DNA from: Liopterus haemorrhoidalis
Taxonomy: Eukaryota; Arthropoda; Insecta; Coleoptera; Dytiscidae
Assembly: GCA_963971575.1 (NCBI GenBank)
Contig: OZ020616.1
Location: 3,368,924-3,432,923 of the forward strand
Reading direction: 5' to 3'
DNA length: 64,000 nucleotides
Shown: positions 10,925-24,200 of the stretch, in pieces
Position numbering within the stretch: the first letter of the stretch is position 1
How the letters are laid out: each line of letters starts with the position of its first letter
Program-made: the position numbers and the translations under genes
Notes under the pieces: generated by a model
The model's input: the letters and a program-made list of their open reading frames with translations, nothing else
Database searches by the model: none
What the model was told of the DNA's origin: nothing

Positions 10925-11318
10925 AAGGCTAATCCAAACAGTTAGGCGGAACTAAATGGGAATTTCGTTCTTTTAAGTTGTCCCGAAAAGGGACCTTGCT
11001 TGGGTTGTTTAATTTTTCATGTTGGTATGTGAAAATTTAAAATTCCAACAGTGAAACCATGGAAACGAATGACATTTATTAAAAATTGACGGATTTTTAC
11101 ATATTTTAAAAATAAATAAATGGGAAATTTGTATTAAGAATGACACAAAAAATTAAAATATACTAAAAATTACATTTTATAATGATATTAACCTTTACTT
11201 AAAAATTTTTAGTGTAAGTATGATTTACAAAGCTTAACCAAAACGGTTAAAAGCTCGAATCAAACTATAAAAGTTACTAGATTGCAAAATCTAGTTGACT
11301 AAAGGTTTGGAATAGCCT
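10925..11318. mobile_element. MITE of family E, diverged copy
   Basis: Ends GGCTAATCCAAACAGTTAGG and (inverted) GGCTATTCCAAACC. The interior matches the 62470-62875 element in reverse. A further partial copy follows at 11319-11460 (TTTAAGTGGAAATAAAGGG). Confidence 0.5.
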
Positions 11319-11479
11319 ATATATAGTCTGTTACTTTGGTTTAAGTGGAAATAAAGGGTTCTTTTAGGTTGGCACGAGAAAAGAACTTGCTTGGATTATT
11401 TCATGTTTCATGTTAGCATGTGAAAAATTAAAATTCAAACAGTAAAAATATAGAAACAAGTGACATTTATTATTAAAAA

Positions 11480-12070
11480 AAAAAATCAGCCACCACAGGA
11501 CCGACCGCCGTCACAAAGTACTTGTATAAAATACCTTCTAGCAGCAGAGTAGAAATAACTTGGCGTAATATTTTCTAACAGAGATATTATTTATCATGAC
11601 CATGGAAACGTTACATATAAGTATGAAAAAATAGATACAAAAAAAGTTCAAAAAATTAAAGATTTTTCGTTATATCAAAAAATGTCTCAAATAAAAGTTA
11701 TTAGTTATTGCATTTATAGCAACTTTTATTAAATAATTTTTTTCGAAATAATTTTCTGTTGCTAAATATTCGCAAAAATCTTAAAATCGACACGAGTAAA
11801 CTCTCATTTCTAGTCAACCGATTTTTACCAAGAGGTGATCAATTCGTGCCATTGATTTCAAAAGCTTAAATATGCAGTTTCATAAAAATCCTTTCAGCCG
11901 AATTTGCTCTACACATGTACACAGACAGACAGACAGACAGACGGACGGACGGACGGACAGACAGACCGACAGACAGTTAAAAATAGTCAAAACGTTATGT
12001 AGGGACCTCAATTCGTGGAGATCCATCGAAATGTCAAAATCGGCATGATCACAATACCTCCCTCATACAC
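11480..12070 (-). mobile_element. Family B element, reverse orientation
   Basis: Reads from AATCAGCCACCACAGGACCG through ACTTGGCGTAATATTTTC and the (GACA)/(GACG) microsatellite at 11925-11975 to CATGATCACAATACCTCCCTC. It lacks the final GGCGGTCGG end seen in other copies. Confidence 0.65.
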
Positions 12071-12084
12071 AGGGTGTTTGTTTG

Positions 12085-12680
12085 AAACAGGGCACCACGA
12101 AAATCTCCTTTATTTGTAAAGATACAAAAAATCTTCAGAACAAAAGTTTAACTAGACAAAAAGGCCCATCTAAAGGTTACTATAAGAATTCTGAGGCACT
12201 TCCGGTTTCACCGGAAATGATGTCAACTTTTGATCTAGCATAGGGAATCGATAATTTTATATTTTTTTCCTAAAAGTACATTAAATTAGCTTTACAATGA
12301 CACCAAACAATCATATTTTTATGTTAACCATTTCAAAATGGCGACCATTTATTTACAAAATAATAATCAACATAAGTTTTACAAAAATACACATTGAGGG
12401 TTTTGATACCGTGGAAGTAAAAAATAAAATTAAATCCCTCCGCACAACCTACCACCAAGAAGTGGAGAAAATAAAAAATAATCAGTTTACTCGGGTATGG
12501 GAGTGTCAGGTAATCCTTTTAATTGGTAGGTGCGCCACAATATCTTCTGAGTTATCAATTAATTCTTCTAAAATCAATTTGACACAGATTTTTTTAATAA
12601 ATGCTGTTATCGGCGGAGGTTCATTTTTGTTTACAGGTGTGAAAGACGTACGCAACATAAAATTAGGTTAAACATCGAAT
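12085..12680 (+). pseudogene. Transposon-related fragment with a MADF-like stretch
   Basis: After a terminus-like CAGGGTGTTTGTTTGAAACA at 12072, the plus strand at about 12394-12480 encodes GFDTVEVKNKIKSLRTTYH followed by QEVEKIKN. That is the pattern of the middle of an insect MADF DNA-binding domain (VxxKIKxLRTxYxxExxKxKK). Only about 30 residues fit and no complete gene can be built. MADF proteins are often the second gene of Harbinger elements, but a host MADF copy cannot be excluded. Confidence 0.4.
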
Positions 12681-12776
12681 ATTGGCGCGTTAAAAAGACG
12701 GTTTTAAGCATAAAAAATAATTTGAATCATCTACATTTTGCAGTGTGTTTCGGGTTCTTTGCAAGGTTACTTAAAT

Positions 12777-13603
12777 AATACAATGTTCCGTAACTGCACA
12801 CCTAACTACCGCGGTCGCGGTTATTCGTTACGGTAAAGCAGTGATGGGCGCGTAGAATACATGATGTAGACTAATGTAGATTTTACGCGTAAACATGTCA
12901 AGTAGAATATGCCTTTGTTTACGTGTCGAATGTAGAATGTAAACTGTACATGCGCAGTACGTTTAAATGTAATATTTGAAATAATAGAATGGTAATAGTT
13001 GTAAATGGTAATAATGTAAATAGTTTACTTTAATGTTCATGTTTATTTCAATTTTATGTAGTCCTAATTACATATATTGTTTCCAAAAATGTTATCTCAC
13101 AAATCGTATGTTGTTATGGACAATATAAATTACTTGGTTTCTGTCTGTATGAACTACCAAAGTAAAATTAAATTAAAAGTTAGTAGTTGTTTTAATCAGG
13201 AAGCTGTCAAAAATATTAAATTTGAGTTCTTTACTGCCTCTTCTGCTTAAAACTGGCGGTATTTTATTTTTTTAAACGTTACATAACCTCATTTTTCATT
13301 ATTCTACGCTAGATTCTACGTGTCTACACAGTCTACACTTCTCTACGCTGTCTACGGTAAATTTACACGTAGACGTAAAAAATTCAAGTTTACGCGTAAA
13401 CGCCCATCTCTGCGGTAAAGTCGTGGTAAGTTGTGGTTACCGCGATATTTCCACGGTTAGTTTGGTTACAAAAAAGTAACCAAAATTTTCAGTAACCGCG
13501 TCCCGAAAGCTAACAATTTTCCTGAAAAGGTTAATATCCTACACTTTCGGAACGGGAAACTTCAACCGCGGTTACTTTCGTCGAGTAATGGAACATTGTA
13601 TTA
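12777..13603. mobile_element. Element with AATACAATGTTCC ends, host of the second hAT MITE
   Basis: Left AATACAATGTTCCGTAAC and right GAGTAATGGAACATTGTATT are inverted. The interior has several GGTTACCGCG-like words. The hAT MITE at 12839-13412 lies inside. A clear target duplication is not visible, so the outer limits are approximate. Confidence 0.45.
12839..13412. mobile_element. hAT MITE (family G), copy 2, with 8-bp target duplication
   Basis: Ends CAGTGATGGGCGCG... and ...CGCCCATCTCTG, flanked by CGGTAAAG at 12831-12838 and 13413-13420. Inverted relative to the copy at 8413 and highly similar along its length. Confidence 0.85.
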
Positions 13604-13934
13604 GTTACTGGCATACGTGTAAATGACAAAACAACTTGCACAAGTTACTGGCATCGTGTAACCGGACCATAATGTTGACGACACAACACTGTTGTGGATT
13701 ACATATGGCATGCATTGTCCATCTTGGATATTGGCCAGAGGTTGAAACAACCGAATTTTAGTACATTTTGTAAAATGCACTAAAATGTCAAATTATTTAT
13801 CATAAATTATCCTATACATAAATCTTAAATAAGGTATTACATATCTAAAGAAGTAAAACAATAAAAAATAATAAATAAAATTCACTGCAAAATTGTTTTA
13901 ATGACATGTACAATCATGTTTCCCAAAAATACTA

Positions 13935-14110
13935 TAATTCTCATTTTGTAATACGAAACTCATAGATCCGGTTATTTTGGTGACTGTTGTGGTGTAAATA
14001 GGAAATGTGTAAATGTATTTTAAATTTTTGGTTAACTTTCATTGTACTGAGGTTATATTCACCCAAAAACTACATGTCGGATACCAAATTGACATTTCAA
14101 AATTGTGGTT
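13935..14110. repeat. Fragment of the TTA-flanked MITE (family X)
   Basis: TCATTTTGTAATACGAAACT, TTTTGGTGACTGTTGTGGTG and ATTGTACTGAGGTTATATTC match 16581-17054 in reverse. One end is missing. Confidence 0.5.
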
Positions 14111-15021
14111 GATATGTCTAAAGCCTGGAACAGAATGCACAGCGCGCCGTCATTTGCGACGGCGTTGCGTTAGCGCCGTTGAGATTTTCGCCTGCACACA
14201 ATGCAATCATTTTTAACGCCGTCAAGTGTCACGTGACAACCTATATCTGTGTTTATACGTGCGCTTTCTTTTATTAAAAGTATAATAGATGATGAAGACT
14301 TGTGTGTGATGTTATTTATGTTGTATGCAAGTTATTTATACATACAAACACTTTACCATTCAGTAAAAACTGAGGTTAGGTGTTCTGCGTCAACGTTCAA
14401 CGGCGTCAAAAGTTGCTTATATTCGAAGATGTTCTTCCTGTGATTGACTACCATACACACAACAAGGAGTATTTAATCTGTTTTTCTTAAATTTATCACT
14501 TTATTCGCTGTAAAAATGGAGTGAGAATGGTCAGAAACAATAAAACACATGGTGAATTATACGTAAACAATGACAGTAACCTTTTTCGAAGTGTTCGCTT
14601 TTTTGCCGCTAGAGGGATACGCGTTAAGTTGAGTCACCAATAGTCTATTATGTGAATAAAAAAGAAAATAATGCGTTGTAGTTATGTGATAAATTTTGAA
14701 CGTATAAAATCATATACAAGAAAAAACATTAAAATAAAACAGAATTTTATGTGTCAAATGTAAATTTTATCAAACGTGTATTAGCCACTTCGTTTTTGTA
14801 AGCTTTAATACATTTCTAATATTTCTTAATATTAAATATGTAATAACTAATTAATTTTGGATCTTATAACTAAATAAAATTAAAATTAATTTACAAATAA
14901 ATGAGAAACATTACTGTACAATTGATTTTAAAATAATGATAATTACAAAGTAATTAAAAAAATCAATAAAAATAAATTATCGCTATAAATATTGAAATTT
15001 ACAACAAATTTACTGTTTTGT
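14111..15021. other. 3' flank of the RasGAP gene, partly repeat-like
   Basis: 14115-14240 is locally GC-rich (GCGCGCCGTC, GACGGCGTTGCG) and probably a transposon remnant. Nearer the gene, minus-strand AATAAA words (for example the complement of CTTTATTCG near 14503) could serve as a polyadenylation signal, which would give a 3' UTR of about 500 nt. No other gene seen. Confidence 0.3.
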
Positions 15022-15289
15022 TTAGCATGTAGACGCTTTCATATCACATATATCTGTTAGCAGATTATTTTCATTGGGATCTGCCGAGTCCATTACTGAT
15101 AAATTACTATTATTTACCCCAGACAGATAACGTTCTTTCAATGTGCTGAGCGCTGAGAGGAGGCGGTTATTTGTGGCATCAAGGGCTGCTATCCTATGTT
15201 CCTGAGCTTCTATTACTCGCTGCTTGTGGGATAAAGCCATCGACATCTTCTGTTGTTCTCTACGTAGTTCTTCTTCAACCGTTATCAAT
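15022..15289 (-). CDS. raskol: raskol exon 8 (C-terminal coiled coil, stop)
   Basis: Acceptor TTTTCCTAG|A. Completes AG|A (R1433), then [16 protein letters not shown] and a helical stretch rich in Q, E and R, ending [13 protein letters not shown]. LxxVEEELRR is a hallmark of SynGAP/DAB2IP C-termini. Confidence 0.92.
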
Positions 15290-18200
15290 CTAGGAAAATA
15301 CAAAATGTTAACCAGTTTCGTTTACTTAATACGTCTAGTTGATATTTCATTACTAGAGTGCAGGAAATGGCATTTGCATATTCTATAGGGAAATAAATTT
15401 AAGATCCACGGACTACTGGTTGAGAAACATCTGTAGACTTACGACCGTACTTAAGTACGAGTCAGTTCTACAGCCTGATAAATATTGTAAGCATGGTATT
15501 GCAAAAAAATCGAAAACTTATGAGAAAAAAATTTGTGTATATGTTTCATTTTGTAATTGAGAACTGACACGCTCGGATACGCAGTCTGGTGGTCAAATAT
15601 TGTACTACGCGACTGTAGTACTATTTGAAATTATTACATATTTTCTAGTGTTAATTTTTTGTTAGAATGTCGATAGATACATTTTCATTAAATAAAAATG
15701 TACTGTGCTTAAATTAACCTGTTCGCTGTTAGCATATTGACAGCTGAATACTAGACAATTCACCCATATTGCCTTGAAAAACAACGCCGCCAACGGTAAT
15801 GTCACTTCTCAATATGTAACTAAGAGGGAAAGTTCATTTTTTTATATTGAAAGTGAATGATGATTATTTGGGACGCCAAAACAAATTTTATGTAAAAATA
15901 TATTTTTTTTTTGTTAATTTTAATTCGAATGCCTAATACCATTATTTAGGTTTGTAAATATATGCAGTATTTTTTTTTTATATATATATATATATAGCAA
16001 GGTTCATTAAGATTTTGAAAATTTCGCCTATGGCTTCCATTGGTTGTTTTAAGTCATAATTCCGCCCCTCTGATTCCGTTTATGCAATTTAAACAATTTC
16101 CTGGTTATTGAATTTACACTTTTAAAAATTAAATGCAACATTTGCCCAAATATAACTAAAATTTTGAAAAAATTATTTAAACAAAATAAAAATGCAAAAA
16201 AAACAGAAAAAATAAAATTGGTTTGAGATCGGAGCGAACCCTAGTTTGCAAATTAGCAAGCGAGAACGCTAACCATTACACTATCAAAGCATGCTGGTTT
16301 ACTGTATTACAATATTTTACATGGTCCAGCAAAAAACACAAAAAATGCGTTATTTTTCGAAAACAATCTGATCAAAAATTCCTGTTGTGCTATTCCGGTT
16401 CACATAAATGTACATTACTTAGCATTTTTCACATTTTTAGTTCAAACTATCTAGGCTACAGGGTGTGGGACAATTTTTTGCACAGTTTTGGCAAAAATCG
16501 CGTCAAAATAATTTATTTTGCAAAAATAAAATTTTGATCGTTAATCCACGTATTTAGGGCTTTCATTTAATACCGTATTATCTGTCTCATTTTGTAATAC
16601 GAAACTAACAGGGAAACTTAATTTTTTATGTTGTATATTTAAAATATCATCTTAGGGTGGTAATTCTGAATTTACACCTTTCAAAATATTTGACAATGTC
16701 AATTATGACATTAAATTATATGTCAACTTACTAACACAAATTGTATAAAACACAAATTGACAAGTATTTGAAATATATTTTATACAACCAGAACAGAAAT
16801 TATGAATAAGCGAAATAAGATGAAATAAATATTTGTATATAATTCAAAATATTAAACATGTCAATCACAAATTTGACATCTCAATTTGGTATCTGACATG
16901 TAGTTTTTGAGTGAATATAACCTCAGTATAATGAAACTTCACCAAAAATGTGAAAGCCAGATTTACAAGTTTACATGGTTTCAAAAAAGTCTATTTACAC
17001 CACAACAGTCACCAAAGTAACCAGATTTAGTTTCGTATTACAAATTGAGACAGATTATACTCAGTATTAAGTAGAATTTTTTTTTTTTTCCATGAGCACC
17101 TATTTGTTTATATTTTTAGGGGGATATGTTTTTTAGATGTTCTAGTATTTTTCCTATGTGCGGGTCAAAGAGTTGTATAAGCATGCCAGATTTCAACTCT
17201 CTAGGTTTAGCCGTTGGGCTACAATTTTTACCAAACAGACAGACAGACGAAAAATGACGGTATAAGGGTTTTTTGACATACCTAAAAAACCCTAAAAATA
17301 GCTAATGACAACTTACAAAAAAGCAAATTCCGGTTAGTTCCGCCTAATCGCTTAGAATAGACTACACGGTTCACATTAATAATAATGCTTTAATTAATGT
17401 GCATTACTCAGATTTCTTAGTAATTACCCCCCCCCCCCTGGGTTATAAGGTGTTGGACGAGAGTTTTTCTTAACACATTTTTGGCAATAATTGTTTTAAA
17501 ATTACATGAGATTACAAAATGTAACATATTATACCGACAAAACCCTAAAAATTAGACATTTTAATTACCTTGCAATAATGGCCTTCATTTTGCTCTCCCC
17601 TTCTGGTTGACTAACATCGAGTCCACTCCCTAATGTAACATGTTCCAATTTATGTCTCAACAAATCAACCGATGACTGAAGTCTTTCAATTTCCTTCTCG
17701 TAATGATCAACACTCCTATGACATTTACGATGTCTACCAGTTGTATGATAAAGCGGTAATTCATCAGTCTCACTTGAACTATCCGATAAATCTCTAGCAC
17801 TCTCTAACGATAATCTTCGGAAATGTTTTTCACTTAAATTTGATTTTCTATCAGTACGTTCTTCATTAATTTTATAAGGCACATAAGGTTTGTCATGGAT
17901 ATTGTCAAATTGTGATTTAAAATAAACACGATTGTCAAATGAATTGGTTACATCAGGATTTTGATGTGTAATATCAAAATCTTGCATTTTTTGCATCTGA
18001 TGATTAGTCTTTTTTCCTAGATTACATTGCGTAAGTAAATTTATTCTAGGTTGCGGTGTATTTAATACTTTACGTCCAATCTTACATGGATCTTCAGCGT
18101 AATTATTAAAACGATTAACATCTTTTGTTGTTGGATGTATTGGATTTTCAACAATTTTTGTATCGGAATTATTTAAATGTTCATCGGAACTAGAAGTTTC

Positions 18201-21200
18201 TAAAGGCTTAGGTATATATTCCATACTGTAAACTGGATTAGCAAATGCTAAAGCTTGAGATTTAGAATTATGAATATATTTCTGACCGTACGGGTATTTT
18301 AATATATCGTATTTATTTTCCGATCCTTTCTTTATTAACCGTACTTTATCTGGACCTTTCATATTTGTTTCGAACTTGACACCATTTGTATTATTGTTTA
18401 TGGTTAAGTCAATAGGACTGCTTGATTGACTATAAGCAAAACTTTGATAACCTGAACTTGCAACGTTTGAAAGTTGACTTATCGAAACATTAGATCCTTT
18501 TGTATTAGGAACATCTTCAACTTCATCGACATAATGAAGTAAATCAGATATATCATCTAGGTTCGGACTGGTTTCCGTATGATCTGAACCATTCCGTCTA
18601 TCATGAAAACTATCTGTTCCATGAATACTACCAAGAGATCCATGAGTTTTTCTTCCAGCTTTTTTAGGAGTAGGACTTTTAGAAATAAACGCATAACCTG
18701 GTTCAACTAAATAATCATTACTATTTACTCCTCGTGAATTTGTATAATTTGCCGGAAGTGTTGATGCGTGTAAAGGTGTTTTCGAATCATAATTTGTACT
18801 CGGAAGTGTTAATTTATTTTGTACAGGTGTTGAACTAACGCAATTATCAAATTCTTCGCTATTTGGTATCGTCAACTTATTCCGATTCACTTGTTTTACT
18901 TGCGTGCCAGTCGAAAACAATGGTTGCGGTTCTTGAGGTTTAGCTACTACGTTAACAGTTGGATCGTTAAATACAAATATATTGTCGTTGCATTGGATAT
19001 CGGGTGGTGATGAATTTAAACGTAAATATTGTTTGCAAGGTGTATTATGTAGAGCTTCTAGAATTTCTTCTAATGTTTTTAATTCTTGAAGTTTATTTGA
19101 TGATACTTTGGTTAAACATTCCTTTAGTAAAGTACTAAGTATACTAAGTTGTTTTCCTAAATCAATGTATCCATCAAATTCAGGTGATCTTGAATTGTCG
19201 CACACATTGACTTTTTTGACTTCATTATTTGATATTCGAGTCTGCAAAGAAAACACATATTAACTAATGATAAGGCCTCCCAAATATTATTAGATGCAAC
19301 TTAATATTTTACAATTCATTACACCAACCTAATAAACTCGGTTCGGTTTTTATGCAGTCATTTTTTTGTTAATGAAGTAAGCATTTTTTGGTTTCGTGTC
19401 TCGTCACCCAGGAAAATAACCCGAAACTTTTTGTATAATTCTGGAATACTCATTTTACAAAAACAATTATTTTTAGTAGCATGCACGTTTAAAAACCAAA
19501 CTTGTTAAATTCTTCCAGACATGTAGGGTGATGCCGCATGTGTATACCACTACCACTGTCTACCAGTTTACGACTTTACAGCAGACAAAAGGTCTGACGT
19601 TGATGCACAGAGCTACTGTATGTCAAAGAAAAAAAAAAAAAAACGTAAGTGAACAAATTTGAAAAAATTTATGCGGGTTTCGGTCCGACCAATCAGCGAC
19701 CATCATAGCTAATCAGTATACTCTTAGATAAAAGTTGATGTATTACTTGCGTTTTAGTATTTATATTTTATATTTAATGTATTATGTAATTTGTGTAAAC
19801 GTACGTTTTACTGTATAAACTTAATAAAATAAATTATCTAATGTTAATTTGTTTAATAATTTTAAAAGGAGGAGGTTTGATATAGCTTTCGATTGATAGG
19901 TAAAATTACATTGTTTTATTCTACCTAACAAATCCATGGCGATGCGTGATTATTTAAAAAACAAATTCATTATGAATTTTTCGAAGTTTCGTAGTAAAAG
20001 CAGTGGCGCGCCCATGAGGGGTGCCCGGCCCCCCCTATAGGAAATAAGAATAAAAACAAACAAACACACTAAAAAATTTAAAAAATAAAAATGAGGACTT
20101 TTTTTACGTCGTCACTTGTATTTTAGAAGTGAGGACCTGTTTTGTTTTAGGTCATCACTTTGTATTTCCGAAGCGAGGACCTTTTTTTTTTAGATCATCA
20201 CTTGAAATTTAGAAGTGTGAACCTTATTCATAATTTAAATAATTATGTCTTCCGGGCCCCTCTAAAAAATTTATGCGGGGTGCTTGGGGCTTTAATTCTT
20301 GCACCAATTGAATTTTGTAGGGGTGCAGCTTTAGGTCTTTGTGCATAATGCGATGTAATGATGAACTATGCACATTTAAAGCACTTGCGCGCTTCCGAAT
20401 TGAAAGGTTCGGATCGTCACGAACAGACTGATTAACATTCTCCACGTTTTCTACCGTTCTTGATGACCTAGGTCGCCCGGATTTTGATTTATCCAGCGTT
20501 GTACCAGTCTCTTCAAACTTTTTAACCCAATGTCGAATAAGAGGAATGCTTGGCGCATCATTTAAGTGGCGAAAACCTCGAATACTGCAAAATTTTCTAC
20601 GCGCTACAGTCGCCGAATCACCGTTTTTGTAAAACTCTCGCACGCAAAACGCGCGGTCTGCTCCCGAGAAACGCTCCATAGCGACCAAATTCCCAAGAGC
20701 CAGGCTACCGATTGACATAACCCCCGCGCCCCTCGGATACGTTGCGTTCACGCAGTAAGCTAAATAAATATAAAATTTCTTTTGAGACACCTTGTATAAG
20801 TTGTCTATGCTAAATACAGGATATAGCATAGTAGCAAGACATCCTGTATTTTTTATTAACTGAGAAAAATTTAATATTTTAACTTACGGATATATTTCTC
20901 AGGAATTCCTTCATAGATGGAGCTTCTTTTTCTAGAAAATCATTCATGAATTCCATAAAATTCTCCTTTCCTTGAAACCTTGTAAAATTTGCTAACGTCT
21001 GTAACGTTTTAGCAATTAATGTCAGGTTCCTGGCAGCCTTTTCATTAGGATATTCTGAAACAAATTTATTATTTTATATATTGTGATTTGATTCGATTTA
21101 AAGTATACAAGGTGTATCAAGATAGAGGGAACACGATTTTTTTAGAACACGCGACGTGCGAATAATTTGGGTGAAAAACTGATAATCAAAGTTTTTTTTA

Positions 21201-24200
21201 CTTTACAATTTTCAAAGTTTTAAGAATAGGGGATACGCATAAAATTTGTATTTCCTTAAAACTACATTATTTTGATATGTTAATGTTAGTTATGTCACCT
21301 AACAAAACAAAAATTACATTTTAATTAATATTATAGCCAAATTTTTGAATTAAAATATTGTAAATTTGAAATAAGCCGACCACGGAGCGAAGGTTGCCGA
21401 GTAAAACGACTGAGTATGACATCAAACGATAGGGGTTTCACATCACAGATACAGCTACAACATAATCTTTACACGTGTGTGTATTGTATTGTTCGAGAGT
21501 TTTGTATTTGTTTTTAAGCAATTTTTCACGCATTTATTATTAAAATGGCAGATAAAGATTTTGTTAGGGCTCAGAGTGATAATTTACCCAACATTGATGC
21601 ATTTAGGCTCATGGAATATATGAAAAATAATGAATGCTACAGTGCTGAGGAAATACGTGGTGTCAAAGTAATTTTTATTTTATATTCTATAACTTTATGT
21701 AAACAAACGCTGCAACTCTGTAAAATGTAAATATTTATGTAATTTAGATGTCAGAATTTTACTACATTGTTTACATGAAGTTACAAAACGTTAGAGGCAT
21801 AATTGAAATACTGCAATATAAGTTATCTATTTTAATATAAAATTTAATTCGGTAAACATGTATAAATTGTTTTTATAGAAATAAACTTTATTTTAACTAA
21901 AATCACTCGAACTTTACATAACCTATGAAAGTTATATAAACAAATAAGTTCAGAACAGACTATGTACGCCGGTAAGCTAGTAGTGTCATACGTCAGTTAG
22001 AAGGGGTATGACGTCACACGTCGTTTTCGCGCGCTACATACATTTATGATTTTTATAAGCCTTCAAATTACAAAAAAAAAAAAAAACTGTTTTTTATGTT
22101 TATATTTAACAAGAGGAATAAAATAATAAATAAAAAAAAATAATGCCTATCCCCTATTAAATGGTAGTATTTAATTCTTAAAACTTTGATTTTTTAAATG
22201 GGAACCTTCGTCGTATTGGATATGTTTAGATAGAGCTTTTGAAAAGAAACAACTTTTACTTAAACATTTTTTAAAATATCTTCAACGGTTTGCGAAAAAT
22301 TCTATTCTCTACAACGATTTAAAAGTATTTTTATTTAAAAGTGTTCAAAGTGCCTTCCATTTTAATTTAAACACTTTCGCATCCATACTCTTGAGCTATC
22401 TATAGTTTGGAGCATAATAAAAATAAAAATAATCAAAAATATTTCATCTTCACGTATGACTTTAAAGTTCAACATTTTTTAGTTATTTATTTATTTTATT
22501 TTTACATTATTAAATACTTATTAAATGTCTGTAACATATATTAAAAATTAGCAAAATTAGGCGCGGGAACATTATAAGAAACATTACTTTAAAAAAAAAA
22601 GAAGAAAGATTAAGACGGTCGTGCGGTTAGTATTACAATATTGCCAGTACTAATTGCAATTCTTTAACTACTGTATAAATAATACTATAAAATACTTTAA
22701 CTTTTAATTTCTGTTTAAGATGTTGCAACGTAGGAAAGGAGCACCAACCTTTTGGAGGCAAATGTAACGACTAAGTAATGCTTGCATGTAAGTTACATTA
22801 CATTATAACATTGGCAACTAAATTAACAAAGTATGACGTCATTTCATAGTTATTGTGAATGAACTTTATATATACATAAAAACTGTATATTAAAATACTC
22901 ACCGTTCATAATGTTAAATAAACTTGGGCTCAAAATAGCCGGACACAAAAATCGTAGAAAAATAGAAGACGATATTAAATTATCACAAATATCTTCTCGT
23001 TCTAAATCAATTAATCTCTCTCTAAAAGTTGCAAAACATTCTCTTAGTTCTGGTGGAAAATTTTCATGACTTTGTAATATTCTATTCCATGCCTTTTGGA
23101 CAGCGGATCTCAAATTCTGTTGTTGTTTTTCCAACGATCCTAGATTAACAACTTTCAAAGGATCTACTTCACAATCCATTTGGGATAATGATACCTCAGT
23201 TACTACGTCTCCCAGTGTTTCTTGTAGATATTTATCCCCAGTTAATTTTAAATATGCTTCCATTGCTTTGGTAGCGAGACTGTTTCCACGAAATGTTAAT
23301 CTTTGGTCATCTACTCTTAGTATATCCATCATTACAATATCAGCTAAAAATTGTCGGGCCATTCCTTCGCTCTGCATTGCAAGAACTAAAGATGTTGCAA
23401 TATCCTCTTTAGCTTTCACACCTAAAAAAATAACAATTGTAAACAAGTCTGCGATTTCGTAAATTTTTAATATTCTTTAACACTGTTTCAACACTAGCCC
23501 GGCTTCGCTCGGGGATAATTCGTTAACACATATGCGGGTCTATTCTATATCTTAAAAAGTTAAAAATTAACCTCAAGGTCGAAGTTAAAAAATTTTAACC
23601 ACGCTTTACAATATTTTGTTATTCTGTAACTCTATGACGTTTAAATTTTAACCTCAATGTGGTTAATTCAGTAGGTTATATTCGGAGTTTTAACTCCAGC
23701 CAAATACATGGCGTTAATTTTTAACCAGCTGTAATTCTAACCTCTAAACGTCAAATAGCCAGAAAAAATGCATTTTTAGAATTAATCATGGCAAGTCTGT
23801 TTATTTTAAACCAATTATTACTTGAACAAATTGAACATCAAGAGGTTAATAAGTAAAAAAAGTAATATAGGTGAATAAAAAAATATATAAAAATGCTTTT
23901 TAGGAGATCAGATCAAATTAAACAAAGGCAACTGCGTGATATGAGTGACCCTTTTAATTTACCAGAAGAAACATTTTAAAATATTTTCATTTGTCTAAAA
24001 CTTATACGGAATATCTCGTTTTACAAATGTTGTTTGAAAATCTGAGAAGAACCAAAAGATTTCCCAATATATTGCAAGTAAATTTTAAAACTTTAAAATA
24101 GTGATACATTTATAAATTTTGATTTCTGTTTAAAAATAAAAATAAGGTAAACATAACCTGAAATAAAAAGTATCTTCATATAGAAGAATGAAAAGCCTAT

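Larger units (their letters stand above)
15290..17568 (-). other. raskol intron 7
   Basis: 15300-15850 shows no gene. The rest holds a family A element (15855-17298) with a MITE inside it, a family E scrap near 17310-17375, and a diverged family A end (17395-17553). The latter's terminal CCCTAAAAA lies only about 15 bp from the exon 7 donor. Confidence 0.7.
19242..20887 (-). other. raskol intron 6
   Basis: 19260-20000 has no gene; 19560-19700 is of mixed composition without a motif. 20002-20290 is an hAT-like end and 20291-20794 a truncated DD41D element whose terminus is about 93 bp from the exon 6 donor. Confidence 0.6.
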
